Shown here piece by piece: positions 16,827-25,920 of a DNA stretch of 64,000 nucleotides. The first letter of the stretch is position 1, and each line of letters opens with the position of its first letter. The notes under the pieces are model-generated. The model was not told the DNA's origin. It saw nothing but the letters and a program-made list of their open reading frames with translations, and did no database searches. The DNA is taken from positions 1 through 64,000 of the forward strand of contig JBAYKX010000018.1 of assembly GCA_041664345.1 (NCBI GenBank). The letters run 5' to 3'. The DNA is from GWE2-40-63 sp041664345 (lineage in GTDB: Bacteria; Bacteroidota; Bacteroidia; Bacteroidales; SZUA-534). The position numbers were made by a program, and so were the translations under genes.

Positions 16827-16949
16827 AAATCAATTATGGCATTGTTTAATTATCTGCATTCAAAAAAGGAAGTAATAAAAACAAACTACAGCCCAATTGA
16901 TGTTATTATAAATGAAAATATTGATTATTATTATAAAAAAGCAAAATAG

Positions 16950-17807
16950 ATGAATATGCAGCAATCAAATTTTAACGACCTGGAAGGTAAAGTTTGTGTG
17001 ATAACAGGGGGAGCCGGAATTATCGGTTCGGTATTGGCAAAAGGGTTGGCCTCGGTTGGGGTAAAGGTAGCCATACTCGACCGCGATGAAGCCAAAGCCA
17101 TTGAAGTGGCGGCATCCATTGAAAAAGAAACCGGAACTATGTGCCGTGGATACGCCGCCGATGTATTGGATAAACCCATATTGCAAAAGGCCAAAGAACA
17201 AGTTAACCACGACTTTGGAAAAATAAACCTGTTAATTAACGGTGCGGGTGGTAATTCGCCCAAAGCCACTACCCAACTGGAAAAGATTGAAAAGGAAAAC
17301 CTGAATGAGCTGGAAAAATCGTTTTACGGGCTCAATGTGGAGGGATTCGATTTTGTGTTCGACCTTAATTTTAAAGGAACACTGTTGCCAACCATGGTGT
17401 TTACCACCGACATGCTTGAACTCGGAAAGGGTGCCGTACTTAACATCTCATCGATGAACAGTTATAAGCCTTTAACCAAGATACCAGCCTATTCCGCTGC
17501 CAAAGCTGCCATTAATAATTTTACACAGTGGCTGGCAGTGCATTTAGCAAAAACAGGTATCCGTGTCAATGCTGTTGCCCCGGGCTTTTTCCTGACCAAC
17601 CAAAACAGGTTTTTAATGGTTGACGAAAAAACCGGAAACCCCACAGCGCGCGGTCAAAAAGTAATCAACAATACGCCCATGAACCGCTATGGCGAAGTTG
17701 AAGAATTGTCGGGAACAGCCATATACCTATTGAGTGATATGTCGAAATTCGTTACCGGCATTTGCATTCCTGTTGATGGAGGTTTTAGTGCCTTTGGAGG
17801 AGTTTAA
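16950..17807 (+). CDS. SDR-family oxidoreductase, probable D-mannonate oxidoreductase (fructuronate reductase)
   Basis: 285 residues. It has the Rossmann motif TGGAGIIG (residues 19-26), NGAGG for the adenine pocket, the catalytic Ser in NISSMNS and the YSAAK active site (Tyr/Lys, about residue 177). SDR enzymes of this length sit with uronate genes in many Bacteroidota and reduce fructuronate to mannonate with NAD(P)H; the assignment here rests on context. It starts directly after the regulator's restored stop. A 235-bp repeat-filled gap separates it from the kinase gene. Confidence 0.85.
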   Translation: MNMQQSNFNDLEGKVCVITGGAGIIGSVLAKGLASVGVKVAILDRDEAKAIEVAASIEKETGTMCRGYAADVLDKPILQKAKEQVNHDFGKINLLINGAGGNSPKATTQLEKIEKENLNELEKSFYGLNVEGFDFVFDLNFKGTLLPTMVFTTDMLELGKGAVLNISSMNSYKPLTKIPAYSAAKAAINNFTQWLAVHLAKTGIRVNAVAPGFFLTNQNRFLMVDEKTGNPTARGQKVINNTPMNRYGEVEELSGTAIYLLSDMSKFVTGICIPVDGGFSAFGGV

Positions 17808-17820
17808 GGAATATAGAAAC

Positions 17821-18033
17821 CAGAAACTAGAAAGAAGAATTGCGGATTTGTGATTTATGATTGCGGATTAAGCAAACCGGCAATCCGAAATCAACCTTCC
17901 GAAATCCGAAATTCAAAGACCAGAAACTAGAAAGAAGAATTGCGGATTTGTGATTTACGATTGCGGATTAAGCAAACCGGCAATCCGAAATCAACCTTCC
18001 GAAATCCGAAATTCAAAGACCAGAAACTAGAAA
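17821..18033. repeat. Two 100-bp tandem copies of a nested hairpin repeat
   Basis: 17821-17920 and 17921-18020 are identical but for one base (17858 T, 17958 C), and the first 13 bases recur at 18021. Inside each unit GATTGCGGATT pairs with AATCCGAAATC and GAATTGCGGATTT with AAATCCGAAATTC, giving a nested hairpin. A relative in opposite orientation lies at 30105-30215. Confidence 0.9.
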
Positions 18034-18042
18034 CAATATATT

Positions 18043-19122
18043 ATGAGCATACAACTAAAACAAAACTGTAAATATTCCCTGTTAGTACCTACCAGTATGG
18101 GAATTCGAATTACGCCTGAACACGGACAACCGGTTCACAGCAGCGATACGTTTAAATTGCAGGCTACCAGTGCCGAAACCAATGTGGCGAGCATTGCATC
18201 CTATCTGGGATTACCCGTAAAGGTGTTAACCACTTTTGTAAAAGACAGTCCCATTGCGCAGATCATTAAAAGCAATTTAAAGGCTCGCCACATGGACTAT
18301 GAGGGGACTGAGGTGGAACAGGGTAATCCATGGGGTTACCGTCACCAGATAAACATTGCCGACAGCGGTTTTGGGTCGCGCGGGCCAAGAGTATTAAACG
18401 ACCGTGCCGGCGAAGTGGGAAGGACCCTGAATGTGAAGGATTTTGATTTGGAACGGATTTTCGGAAAAGAGGGCGTTCAAATTGTACATTTATCGGGTTT
18501 AATTGGAGCTTTGTCGCCCGAAACCAGCCAGTTTTGCTTGGAAATTGCCCGTACTGCAAAGAAATACGGAACACGAATATCGTTCGACCTCAATTACCGG
18601 GCGAGCTTCTGGAAAGGCCGCGACAAAGAATTGCGCGAAATATTTACTGAAATTGCTTCGGTTTCTGATATTTTAATCGGCAACGAAGAAGATTTTCAGC
18701 TTTGCTTGGGAATACAAGGGCCAGAGGCAGGAGGTAACGATATTGAAGCTGAAATTGACGGCTTTAAAGCCATGATTGGCAGGGTCAAAGCCGCATTCCC
18801 AAATGCATCGGTTTCTGCAACAACGTTACGCGAGGTAATTAGTACCAACGAGCATTTGTGGGGAGCTATTATGTTGGCCGACAATGAATGGCAGGTTATA
18901 CAACCACGTACCATTCGGGTGCTCGACCGTATTGGCGGGGGCGATGGCTTTGTAGGCGGATTGCTTTATGGAATACTTAAAGGTTGGGAAGCCGAGAAAT
19001 GGCCAAAATTTGGCTGGGCAACTGGTGCTTTGGCCACCACATTCATTACCGATTACGCCCAACCTGCCGATGAAGAGATGGTTTGGAGTATTTGGGAAGG
19101 CAATGCAAGAGTAAAACGATAA
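18043..19122 (+). CDS. PfkB-family sugar kinase (2-keto-3-deoxygluconate kinase-like)
   Basis: 359 residues. The ribokinase-fold protein carries the C-terminal GGGDGFVGGLLYG anion-hole and catalytic Asp motif (about residue 302) and the RISFDLNYRASFW signature in the middle. It resembles KdgK-type kinases but is distinct from the second PfkB gene at 28286, so the operon holds two kinases. The substrate could be 2-keto-3-deoxygluconate or a related keto-sugar acid. The first 20 residues are somewhat unusual (KQNCKYSLLVPTSMGI replaces the common VVTFGE opening). The gene sits between the hairpin tandem and the first three-hairpin element. Confidence 0.85.
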   Translation: MSIQLKQNCKYSLLVPTSMGIRITPEHGQPVHSSDTFKLQATSAETNVASIASYLGLPVKVLTTFVKDSPIAQIIKSNLKARHMDYEGTEVEQGNPWGYRHQINIADSGFGSRGPRVLNDRAGEVGRTLNVKDFDLERIFGKEGVQIVHLSGLIGALSPETSQFCLEIARTAKKYGTRISFDLNYRASFWKGRDKELREIFTEIASVSDILIGNEEDFQLCLGIQGPEAGGNDIEAEIDGFKAMIGRVKAAFPNASVSATTLREVISTNEHLWGAIMLADNEWQVIQPRTIRVLDRIGGGDGFVGGLLYGILKGWEAEKWPKFGWATGALATTFITDYAQPADEEMVWSIWEGNARVKR

Positions 19123-19130
19123 ATTTTTAG

Positions 19131-19245
19131 CTCCAAAGGGGCTTAATAATATAGCTTGGGGCAACGCCCCAAGAATTTCGCGAAGCGAAATAAATCGGTG
19201 CACGACATAAGTTTTTTTGAAATAAATAGTTGTTTGCACCGAAAT
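19131..19245. repeat. Three-hairpin intergenic repeat, copy 1
   Basis: CTTGGGGC-AAC-GCCCCAAG (19155-19173) is followed by TTTCGC-GAA-GCGAAA and the long-range pair TCGGTGCA (19195-19202) and TGCACCGA (19235-19242). It lies in the gap after the PfkB kinase gene. Confidence 0.85.
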
Positions 19246-19287
19246 GGATGAAATCTATTTAATGCGATAATATTAAATAAAAAAAAT

Positions 19288-20562
19288 ATGATGTACTATC
19301 AAATAGGTTCCGAAACCACCATATTAACCTCTGCCGACTTGCAGGAAGGCTTGAACATAGCCCTTAAGAAATTAGGAGAACGCAAAAAAGTGTTGGTAAT
19401 ACCTCCCGATTTTACCCGTTACCACTCGCGTGCGGGTGAGTTAACAAGCTACGCTTATGAATATTACAGCAATAGAATTACCGATATTCTTCCGGCATTG
19501 GGAACGCATGTGGGCATGAGTGATGCAGAAATCGGCACTATGTACAAGGGCATTCCGTTGAATTTATTCAGGGTGCACGACTGGCGCAACGATGTGGTTA
19601 CTGTTGGGCGGGTGCCCGGTGAATTGGTATCAAAATTGACCAACGGAGCATTGGATTATGACTGGCCGGCGCAGGTAAACAAACTGATTTGGGAAGGAAA
19701 ACACGATTTAATCCTTTCCATTGGTCAGGTGGTGCCTCACGAAGTGATGGGAATGGCCAACTACAACAAAAATATTTTTGTGGGAACGGGCGGTGCCGAG
19801 GGCATTAACAAAAGCCATTTTGTGGGAGCGGTTTACGGAATGGAAAATGTAATGGGCCGTGCCGATAACCCGGTTCGCAGTTTATTGAACTACGCATCTG
19901 AAAATTTCACCAATCATTTGCCTATTGTTTACGTGCATACGGTGGTGGCACGCGACAAAGAAACCGGCAAACTGGTAACCCGCGGCCTTTTTATTGGCGA
20001 TGATTACAGCGTGTTGACCGAGGCTGCTGAATTGTCGTTAAAAGTAAACTTTACCATGTTGGATAAACCCATAAAAAAAGCCGTGGTTTACCTTGACCCA
20101 ACTGAATTTAAAAGTACCTGGTTGGGCAATAAAAGTGTTTACCGTACTCGGATGGCTATGGCCGATTGAGGCGAATTGATTGTTTTGGCACCTGCGTTAA
20201 AGGAGTTTGGCGAAGACAAAGAGATTGACCGGTTGATACGGAAATATGGTTATTGTGGAACACCTAAAACATTGCACAGTTTGAAAGAAAATACTGAACT
20301 GGAAGCAAATTTGAGTGCCGCCGCCCATCTGATTCACGGTAGTTCCGAAGGAAGGTTTTCCATAACCTATTGTCCCGGTCATTTGACGCAAGCGGAGATT
20401 GAATCGGTAAATTTTAAGTACGCCGATTTACAGGCGATGAGCAAAAAATATAATCCTGAAAACATGAAGGAGGGGTACAAGACCATGCCTGATGGAGAAG
20501 AGGTTTTCTTTATCTCGAACCCGGCAATTGGTTTGTGGGCTTACAAAGACAGATTTAAATAA
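19288..20562 (+). pseudogene. LarA-like (lactate racemase N-terminal domain, DUF2088) protein with an in-frame TGA
   Basis: The reading frame opens at 19288, stops at TGA 20167-20169 after RTRMAMAD, and continues in the same frame to 20562 (GELIVLAPALKEFGEDKEID...). Restoring the codon, probably GGA (Gly), gives about 425 residues. The protein resembles LarA-domain proteins (nickel-pincer racemase family), with VLVIPPDFTRYHSRAGE near residue 36 and IGQVVPHEVMGMANYNKN near residue 150. Members in uronate operons of Bacteroidota have no settled role; racemisation or epimerisation of a hydroxy acid is the guess. Readthrough or an internal restart cannot be excluded. Confidence 0.75.
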
Positions 20563-20572
20563 TTGGATAAAA

Positions 20573-20688
20573 AAAAGGCTGAAAGCCTTAAAGAACATAG
20601 CCCGGTGCAACGCACCTGGTAAAGTGAAGCGATTAAAAATCGGCGCACGAAATAGTTTAATTGGAATTGAAGGTATTTTGCGCCGAAA
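20573..20688. repeat. Three-hairpin intergenic repeat, copy 2
   Basis: AAGGCT-GAA-AGCCTT (20575-20589), CCGGTGC-AAC-GCACCTGG, and the distant pair TCGGCGCA (20640-20647) and TGCGCCGA (20679-20686). Confidence 0.85.
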
Positions 20689-20735
20689 CACTGCGGATAT
20701 TTAATTAAATCACTAAGCATCAATAATTAAGAGCA

Positions 20736-21725
20736 ATGAACAAAATTAAATGGGGAATACTTGGATGTGGTGATGTTACCGAATTCAAAAGCGGCCCTGC
20801 TTTTAATTTGGTTTCAAATTCTGAGTTGGTTGCAGTTATGCGTCGCGATGCCGCCAAAGCCGAAGATTATGCCAAACGCCATGGTGTCCCCAAATGGTAT
20901 AGCAATGCCGATGATTTAATAAATGACCCAGAGGTAAATGCCGTGTATGTTGCAACACCACCAAATGCACATGCAGCATTAACCATAAAAGCATTAAAAG
21001 CTGGTAAGCCTGTTTATGTTGAAAAGCCCATGGCTTTGAATTTTAGTGAATGCCAGCAAATGATACAAGCATCTGAAAAATATCATACACCTCTTTTTGT
21101 AGCTTATTACCGCCGTGCTTTACCCGGATTCTTAAAAGTGAAAGAGTTGGTTGAAAACGGCAGCATTGGGAAAGTGCGTTTGGTAAATTTGCAATTGTAC
21201 AAATCGCTTTCAAATTACAGTGGTTCCAATGATTTGCTCTGGCGTGTTGATCCTAAAATGTCGGGAGGCGGACATTTTTTCGATTTGGCATCGCATCAGC
21301 TTGACTTTATGGATTTTGTGTTTGGACCGGTACAAAAAGTGAATTCATTTGCACTGAACCAGGCAAAAAAATACGAGGCTGAAGATATTATTTCCGCCAG
21401 TTTTTTAATGCCCGAAAACGTGTTGGTGAACGGAACTTGGTGTTTTACCGTGCCCGAATTTTTGGAACGCGACATCATTGAAATCATCGGCGAAAAAGGA
21501 ACTATAACCTATTCGTGTTTCGATTTTGTTCCCGTGGAACTGAGAACAGCAGAGGGAAAGCAAACTTTTGAATTTACTAAACCCAAACATGTGCAGCAAA
21601 ACATGATTCAATTGGTGGTTAACGACCTATTGGGAAAAGGAAAATCGCCAAGCAATGGTATTTCGGGAGCCAGAACCAATTGGGTTATGGACGAGGTAGT
21701 GAAAGAATTTTATACATTTGAATGA
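20736..21725 (+). CDS. Gfo/Idh/MocA-family oxidoreductase
   Basis: 329 residues. The N-terminal Rossmann domain (KWGILGCGDVTEFKSGP) binds NAD(P), and VYVEKPMALNFSECQQMI carries the conserved EKP motif. The C-terminal alpha/beta domain contains SGGGHFFDLASHQLDFMDFV, with the His/Asp pair commonly involved in catalysis. The family oxidises or reduces sugars, sugar acids and inositols. The location in the uronate operon suggests a uronate-related substrate, which the sequence does not reveal. The gene appears intact. Confidence 0.88.
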   Translation: MNKIKWGILGCGDVTEFKSGPAFNLVSNSELVAVMRRDAAKAEDYAKRHGVPKWYSNADDLINDPEVNAVYVATPPNAHAALTIKALKAGKPVYVEKPMALNFSECQQMIQASEKYHTPLFVAYYRRALPGFLKVKELVENGSIGKVRLVNLQLYKSLSNYSGSNDLLWRVDPKMSGGGHFFDLASHQLDFMDFVFGPVQKVNSFALNQAKKYEAEDIISASFLMPENVLVNGTWCFTVPEFLERDIIEIIGEKGTITYSCFDFVPVELRTAEGKQTFEFTKPKHVQQNMIQLVVNDLLGKGKSPSNGISGARTNWVMDEVVKEFYTFE

Positions 21726-21789
21726 TAAGATGCTGGTTACTTAATACTTGATACTCAATACTTAATACTAAAAATCTAAAAAAAACAAT
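21726..21789. repeat. Word array of ACTTAATAC/ACTTGATAC repeats
   Basis: The gap between the oxidoreductase and gnd is made of degenerate copies of TACTTRATAC. It matches one arm of the hairpin array at 25834-25920. Confidence 0.65.
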
Positions 21790-23244
21790 ATGAAACAATT
21801 ATCAGACATAGCAGTAGTGGGCTTGGCCGTAATGGGCGAAAACCTTATCCTAAACATGGAAAGCAAAGGCTTTACCGTAACCGCCTACAACCGGACAACC
21901 GAAAAAGTTGAAAAATTTGTTACCGGTCGGGCAAAGGGTAAAAATATACGTGGAGCCTATTCGGTTGAGGAATTGGTGGCTTCGTTGAGCAAGCCCCGCA
22001 AGATAATGTTAATGGTAAAAGCCGGAAAGGCGGTGGATGATTTTATTGAAATCTTAATCCCGCATCTTGAAAAAGGCGATATTATTATTGACGGTGGAAA
22101 CACCCATTTTCCTGACACCAACCGCAGGGTGACTTATGTGGAAAGCAAAGGCCTTCGGTATATTGGTACAGGCGTTTCGGGTGGCGAAGAGGGTGCCCTT
22201 AAAGGCCCTTCCATCATGCCCGGAGGTTCTCCATCGGCTTGGCCGGAAGTGAAAACCATTTTTCAAACCATTTCGGCAAAGGTTGACGGCAACGTACCTT
22301 GCTGCGACTGGGTTGGAGAAAACGGTGCCGGTCACTTTGTGAAAATGGTGCACAATGGTATTGAATACGGCGACATGCAGCTGATTACCGAAGCTTATCA
22401 GTTAATGAAAGATTTGTTGGGCATGAGTGCCGATGAGATGCACGAGGTATTTAAAGAATGGAACGAAGGCGAATTGAGCAGTTACCTAATTGAAATTACC
22501 CGCGATATTTTGGCTTATAAAGATGCCGATGGTAGCGCTTTGGTGGAAAAAATATTGGACACCGCCGGTCAAAAAGGTACCGGAAAATGGACCGCCGTAA
22601 CCGCCCTCGATCAAGGCATTCCATTGACTCTTATTGGCGAAGCAGTATTTGCCCGTTGTTTATCGGCAATTAAAGATGAGAGGGTTGAAGCATCGAAACA
22701 GATAAAAGCTACACAACCTGCCTTTACCGGCGATAAAAAACAAATTATTTCTGATTTAAAAGATGCTCTGTATGCTTCAAAATTAGTGTCGTATGCTCAA
22801 GGCTATACCTTAATGAAAGCTCAGGCCGACGAAGTGGGTTGGCACTTAAATTATGGAGGAATAGCCTTAATGTGGCGTGGTGGATGCATTATTCGTTCTT
22901 CATTCTTGGGGAAAATTAAGGAGGCTTATGACCGCAATCCTGAAATAAAAAACCTGTTACTCGACCCCTTCTTTAAAGATAAAGTGGAAAAAGCCGAAAA
23001 GGCATGGCGCCGTTTGGTTGCAACTGCTATTTTGAATGGAATCCCGGTTCCAACCTTATCGAGTGCATTAACCTATTTTGATGGCTACCGGAGTGCAAGG
23101 CTGCCGGCCAATTTACTGCAAGCGCAGCGCGACTATTTTGGGGCGCATACTTATGAAAGAATTGACAAACCGCGCGGTGAATTCTTCCATACCAATTGGA
23201 CCGGAACGGGAGGCGATACCGCTTCGTCAACTTATAATGTTTAG
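21790..23244 (+). CDS. gnd: 6-phosphogluconate dehydrogenase, decarboxylating
   Basis: 484 residues, full length. The NADP-binding segment GLAVMGENLILNMESKGF and Arg in AYNRTTEK point to NADP use. The substrate-binding region has GTGVSGGEEGALKGPSIMPG, the catalytic lysine segment GAGHFVKMVHNGIEYGDMQ and the C-terminal QAQRDYFGAHTYERID, all canonical for oxidative pentose phosphate pathway Gnd. It oxidises 6-phosphogluconate to ribulose 5-phosphate, yielding NADPH. Its presence within a uronate operon suggests that part of the sugar-acid flux is directed to pentose phosphates or that NADPH is needed for the SDR step. It looks intact. Confidence 0.96.
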   Translation: MKQLSDIAVVGLAVMGENLILNMESKGFTVTAYNRTTEKVEKFVTGRAKGKNIRGAYSVEELVASLSKPRKIMLMVKAGKAVDDFIEILIPHLEKGDIIIDGGNTHFPDTNRRVTYVESKGLRYIGTGVSGGEEGALKGPSIMPGGSPSAWPEVKTIFQTISAKVDGNVPCCDWVGENGAGHFVKMVHNGIEYGDMQLITEAYQLMKDLLGMSADEMHEVFKEWNEGELSSYLIEITRDILAYKDADGSALVEKILDTAGQKGTGKWTAVTALDQGIPLTLIGEAVFARCLSAIKDERVEASKQIKATQPAFTGDKKQIISDLKDALYASKLVSYAQGYTLMKAQADEVGWHLNYGGIALMWRGGCIIRSSFLGKIKEAYDRNPEIKNLLLDPFFKDKVEKAEKAWRRLVATAILNGIPVPTLSSALTYFDGYRSARLPANLLQAQRDYFGAHTYERIDKPRGEFFHTNWTGTGGDTASSTYNV

Positions 23245-23293
23245 GAGAATACCGAAGTTGGAAGCAGGAAGTTAGAAGAAATAAAGGATAAAA

Positions 23294-23411
23294 CAGGCTG
23301 TAAGCCTGAAAGAACATAGCCCGGGGCAACGCCCTGGGTATTCAAATTGTAAGTAAATATCGGCGCATGCAATGGAATTAATTTTAGCAGTGAATGTTTC
23401 ATGCGCCGAAA
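23294..23411. repeat. Three-hairpin intergenic repeat, copy 3
   Basis: CAGGCT-GTA-AGCCTG (23294-23308), CCCGGGGC-AAC-GCCCTGGG (23320-23338) and a 10-bp distant pair TCGGCGCATG (23360-23369) with CATGCGCCGA (23400-23409). The direct repeat AAGTTAGAAG flanks it (23269-23278 and 23440-23449), and CCAGTAACCAGCAACAAGTA word repeats follow to 23495. Confidence 0.88.
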
Positions 23412-23523
23412 ACTGGAAATATTCAAGAGATGAAGACCCAAGTTAGAAGTTAGCAAACCAGTAACCAGCAACAAGTAACCAGCAACAAGACACATAAATA
23501 TAAATTATTAACATGAACAGACT

Positions 23524-24978
23524 ATGACAATAAAAACAATTAGCGAAAAAATGACAAACTACCGTTGGGCAATCACCGGGTTGTTATTTTTTGCTACAAC
23601 CATTAATTACTTGGACCGACAAGTGCTGTCGTTAACATGGAAAGATTTTATTGCCCCGGAATTCCATTGGACAAACAACGATTACGGAAATATCACAGCG
23701 CTGTTTTCTATTTTTTATGCTTTTAGTTTGCTTATTGCCGGTAGGCTGGTTGATAGGTTCGATACCAAAAAGGGATTCCTTTGGGCCATTGGAATTTGGT
23801 CGGTTGGGGCCGTGCTTCATGCTTTTTCAGGAATAGCTACTTCAGGTATTGTAGCCGGTAAATGGTTAGTCGGGTTCGAAGGAGCCAAACAAGCTATTGG
23901 AACCATTGGCGACACCGGATTAATTGTATCGGTGAGTGTTACCTTTTTTATCATTGCCCGCTTTGTGCTGGCTCTTGGAGAGGCAGGAAACTTTCCCGCT
24001 GCCATTAAAGCTACGGCCGAATATTTCCCTAAAAAAGACCGGGCTTTTTCCACGAGTATATTTAATGCAGGAGCCACAGTAGGAGCATTGGTCGCTCCAA
24101 TTTCTATTCCAATAATTGCCCTTCATTATGGGTGGGAAATGGCTTTTATATTAATCGGGGCATTAGGTTTTATTTGGATGGGTTTTTGGGTGTTCATGTA
24201 CAAAAAACCACACCAGCATCCTAACGTAAATAAGGCAGAACTGGATTATATCAATCAGGACACCATAGCAGAAACCGCAGCAAATAACGATGTTGAAAAA
24301 ACTGAGTTGAAAATTTCATTTAAAGATAGTTTCAAGTACAAACAAACCTGGGCTTTTGCATTTGGTAAATTCATGACCGATGGCGTTTGGTGGTTTTATT
24401 TGTTCTGGACTCCGGCATATTTGAGCGATGTATATGGTTTAACTTCCGATTCCACGATGGCACAGGTTTTACTCTTTCTTTTATATGCCATTACCTTATT
24501 ATCAATAATTGGAGGTTGGTTACCCACCTATTTTGTCGATAAAAAAGGGATGAATCCTTATGCAGGCCGTATGCGTTCCATGCTAATCTTTGCTTTTTTC
24601 CCTTTGTTGGCCTTATTGGCACAGCCATTGGGACATTATTCCTATTGGTTTCCGGTAATTATTATTGGTATTGCAGGAGCGGCGCATCAAGCCTGGTCGG
24701 CAAATATTTTTTCGAGTATCGGCGATATGTTTCCTAAATCGGCTATTGCTACCATTACCGGAATTGGCGGTATGGCAGGCGGAATAGGTTCGTTCTTTAT
24801 AAATAAAGGTTCGGGCTTATTGTTTGATTATTCACTTACCACTAACATGAAGTTTTTTGGGTTCGAAGGCATTAAATCAGGGTACTTTATCATTTTTTCG
24901 ATATGTGCTGTGGCTTACCTCATTGGTTGGATTGTAATGAAAACATTGGTCCCGGTTTATAAACCTATTACTGAATAA
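23524..24978 (+). CDS. MFS transporter, probable hexuronate importer (ExuT-like)
   Basis: 484 residues with about 12 hydrophobic segments. The loop after the first segment reads YLDRQVLSLTWKDFIAPEF, and further on are the GRLVDRFDTKKGF loop and the ALGEAGNFPAAIKATAEYFP segment. These are typical of anion:cation symporter (ACS) family hexuronate transporters. It should bring galacturonate or glucuronate across the inner membrane by proton symport. It lies directly upstream of kduI with a 9-bp gap, so they are co-translated. A second ATG at 23551 (MTNYRW) could also be the start. Confidence 0.9.
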   Translation: MTIKTISEKMTNYRWAITGLLFFATTINYLDRQVLSLTWKDFIAPEFHWTNNDYGNITALFSIFYAFSLLIAGRLVDRFDTKKGFLWAIGIWSVGAVLHAFSGIATSGIVAGKWLVGFEGAKQAIGTIGDTGLIVSVSVTFFIIARFVLALGEAGNFPAAIKATAEYFPKKDRAFSTSIFNAGATVGALVAPISIPIIALHYGWEMAFILIGALGFIWMGFWVFMYKKPHQHPNVNKAELDYINQDTIAETAANNDVEKTELKISFKDSFKYKQTWAFAFGKFMTDGVWWFYLFWTPAYLSDVYGLTSDSTMAQVLLFLLYAITLLSIIGGWLPTYFVDKKGMNPYAGRMRSMLIFAFFPLLALLAQPLGHYSYWFPVIIIGIAGAAHQAWSANIFSSIGDMFPKSAIATITGIGGMAGGIGSFFINKGSGLLFDYSLTTNMKFFGFEGIKSGYFIIFSICAVAYLIGWIVMKTLVPVYKPITE

Positions 24979-24987
24979 TTTATAATT

Positions 24988-25833
24988 ATGACAAAAATTG
25001 CATACAACCGTCGCAGGGCTTGCCATCCCGAGGACGTTAAACATTACGATACCACAAGGCTCAGAAAAGAGTTTTTGGTACAAAATCTTTTTGTAAAAGA
25101 TGAAATTAATCTGAGTTACTCGCAATACGAGCGCTATATTCTGGGAGGTATTTTTCCTGTAGCTAAGGAGTTAACTCTGGAACCCATTGATGCCATTAAA
25201 TCGGAATATTTTTGCGAACGCCGCGAAGTGGGTGTAATTAATATTGCCGGTGATGGTTCCGTGTACGTTGACGGAAAAGAATATCCGGTTAAAAACAAGG
25301 AGGCTCTGTATATTGGACGAGGTTCAAATGAAGTGAAATTCAAAAGCATGGATAAAAACAATCCGGCAAAATTCTATGTAAGTTCAACACCAGCACATGC
25401 CGTTTATCCTACAACTTTGGTAAACAAACCAAAAGCCAATATCCTGAATTTGGGTTCGCAGGAAACCAGTAACCAACGGACTATTTATCAGTTGATAATT
25501 CCTGGTATTGTGCAAAGTTGCCAGTTGGTAATGGGTTTAACCGAGTTGCAAAAAGGCAGCGTTTGGAATACCATGCCGGCGCATACACACGACCGGCGTA
25601 TGAAAGCGTATTTCTATTTTGAAGTTCCCGAAAATCAAACCATTCTGCATTTGATGGGCGAACCGCAAGAAACCCGCCACCTTTTTATTCACAACGAGGA
25701 AGCCGTATTTTCGCCCGAATGGGGAATTCACTCAGGGGTAGGCACAAGCAATTATTCATTTATTTGGGGCATGGGCGGCGAGAATCTCGATTACACCGAT
25801 ATGGATCACGTGCAACCGAATGAGTTAAGGTAG
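24988..25833 (+). CDS. kduI: 5-dehydro-4-deoxy-D-glucuronate isomerase
   Basis: 281 residues, the usual length. KduI isomerises 4-deoxy-L-threo-5-hexosulose uronate, the product of unsaturated oligogalacturonide hydrolysis, to 3-deoxy-D-glycero-2,5-hexodiulosonate. It shows the family segments YERYILGGIFPV, FCERREVGVINIAGDGSV and the metal-binding cupin stretch MPAHTHDRRMKAYFYFEV (two His) with WGIHSGVGTSNY further on. It is followed by kduD, as in most pectin degraders. The gene appears intact. Confidence 0.97.
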   Translation: MTKIAYNRRRACHPEDVKHYDTTRLRKEFLVQNLFVKDEINLSYSQYERYILGGIFPVAKELTLEPIDAIKSEYFCERREVGVINIAGDGSVYVDGKEYPVKNKEALYIGRGSNEVKFKSMDKNNPAKFYVSSTPAHAVYPTTLVNKPKANILNLGSQETSNQRTIYQLIIPGIVQSCQLVMGLTELQKGSVWNTMPAHTHDRRMKAYFYFEVPENQTILHLMGEPQETRHLFIHNEEAVFSPEWGIHSGVGTSNYSFIWGMGGENLDYTDMDHVQPNELR

Positions 25834-25920
25834 TACTAAGTATAAAGATATCAGTATCAAGTATCAAGATGGTGTTTATTGTCTTGATACTTGATACTTA
25901 ATACTAAAAGTCTTAAAAAA
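25834..25920. repeat. Hairpin word array with a 17-bp perfect stem
   Basis: AGTATCAAGTATCAAGA (25853-25869) is the exact inverse of TCTTGATACTTGATACT (25882-25898), with a 12-base loop; further TACTAAG/TTAATACT words lie outside. It fills the kduI-kduD gap. Confidence 0.85.

Noticed and set aside
17821..18033. 100-bp direct repeats as a CRISPR-like or attachment site
   Set aside because: Two whole tandem units with no spacer or integrase; better explained as a recent duplication of a hairpin repeat.
20167..20169. TGA in the LarA-like gene as a selenocysteine codon
   Set aside because: The position corresponds to a Gly in the expected ADGGEL stretch, no SECIS-like hairpin is evident just after it, and other genes nearby carry unrelated lesions.
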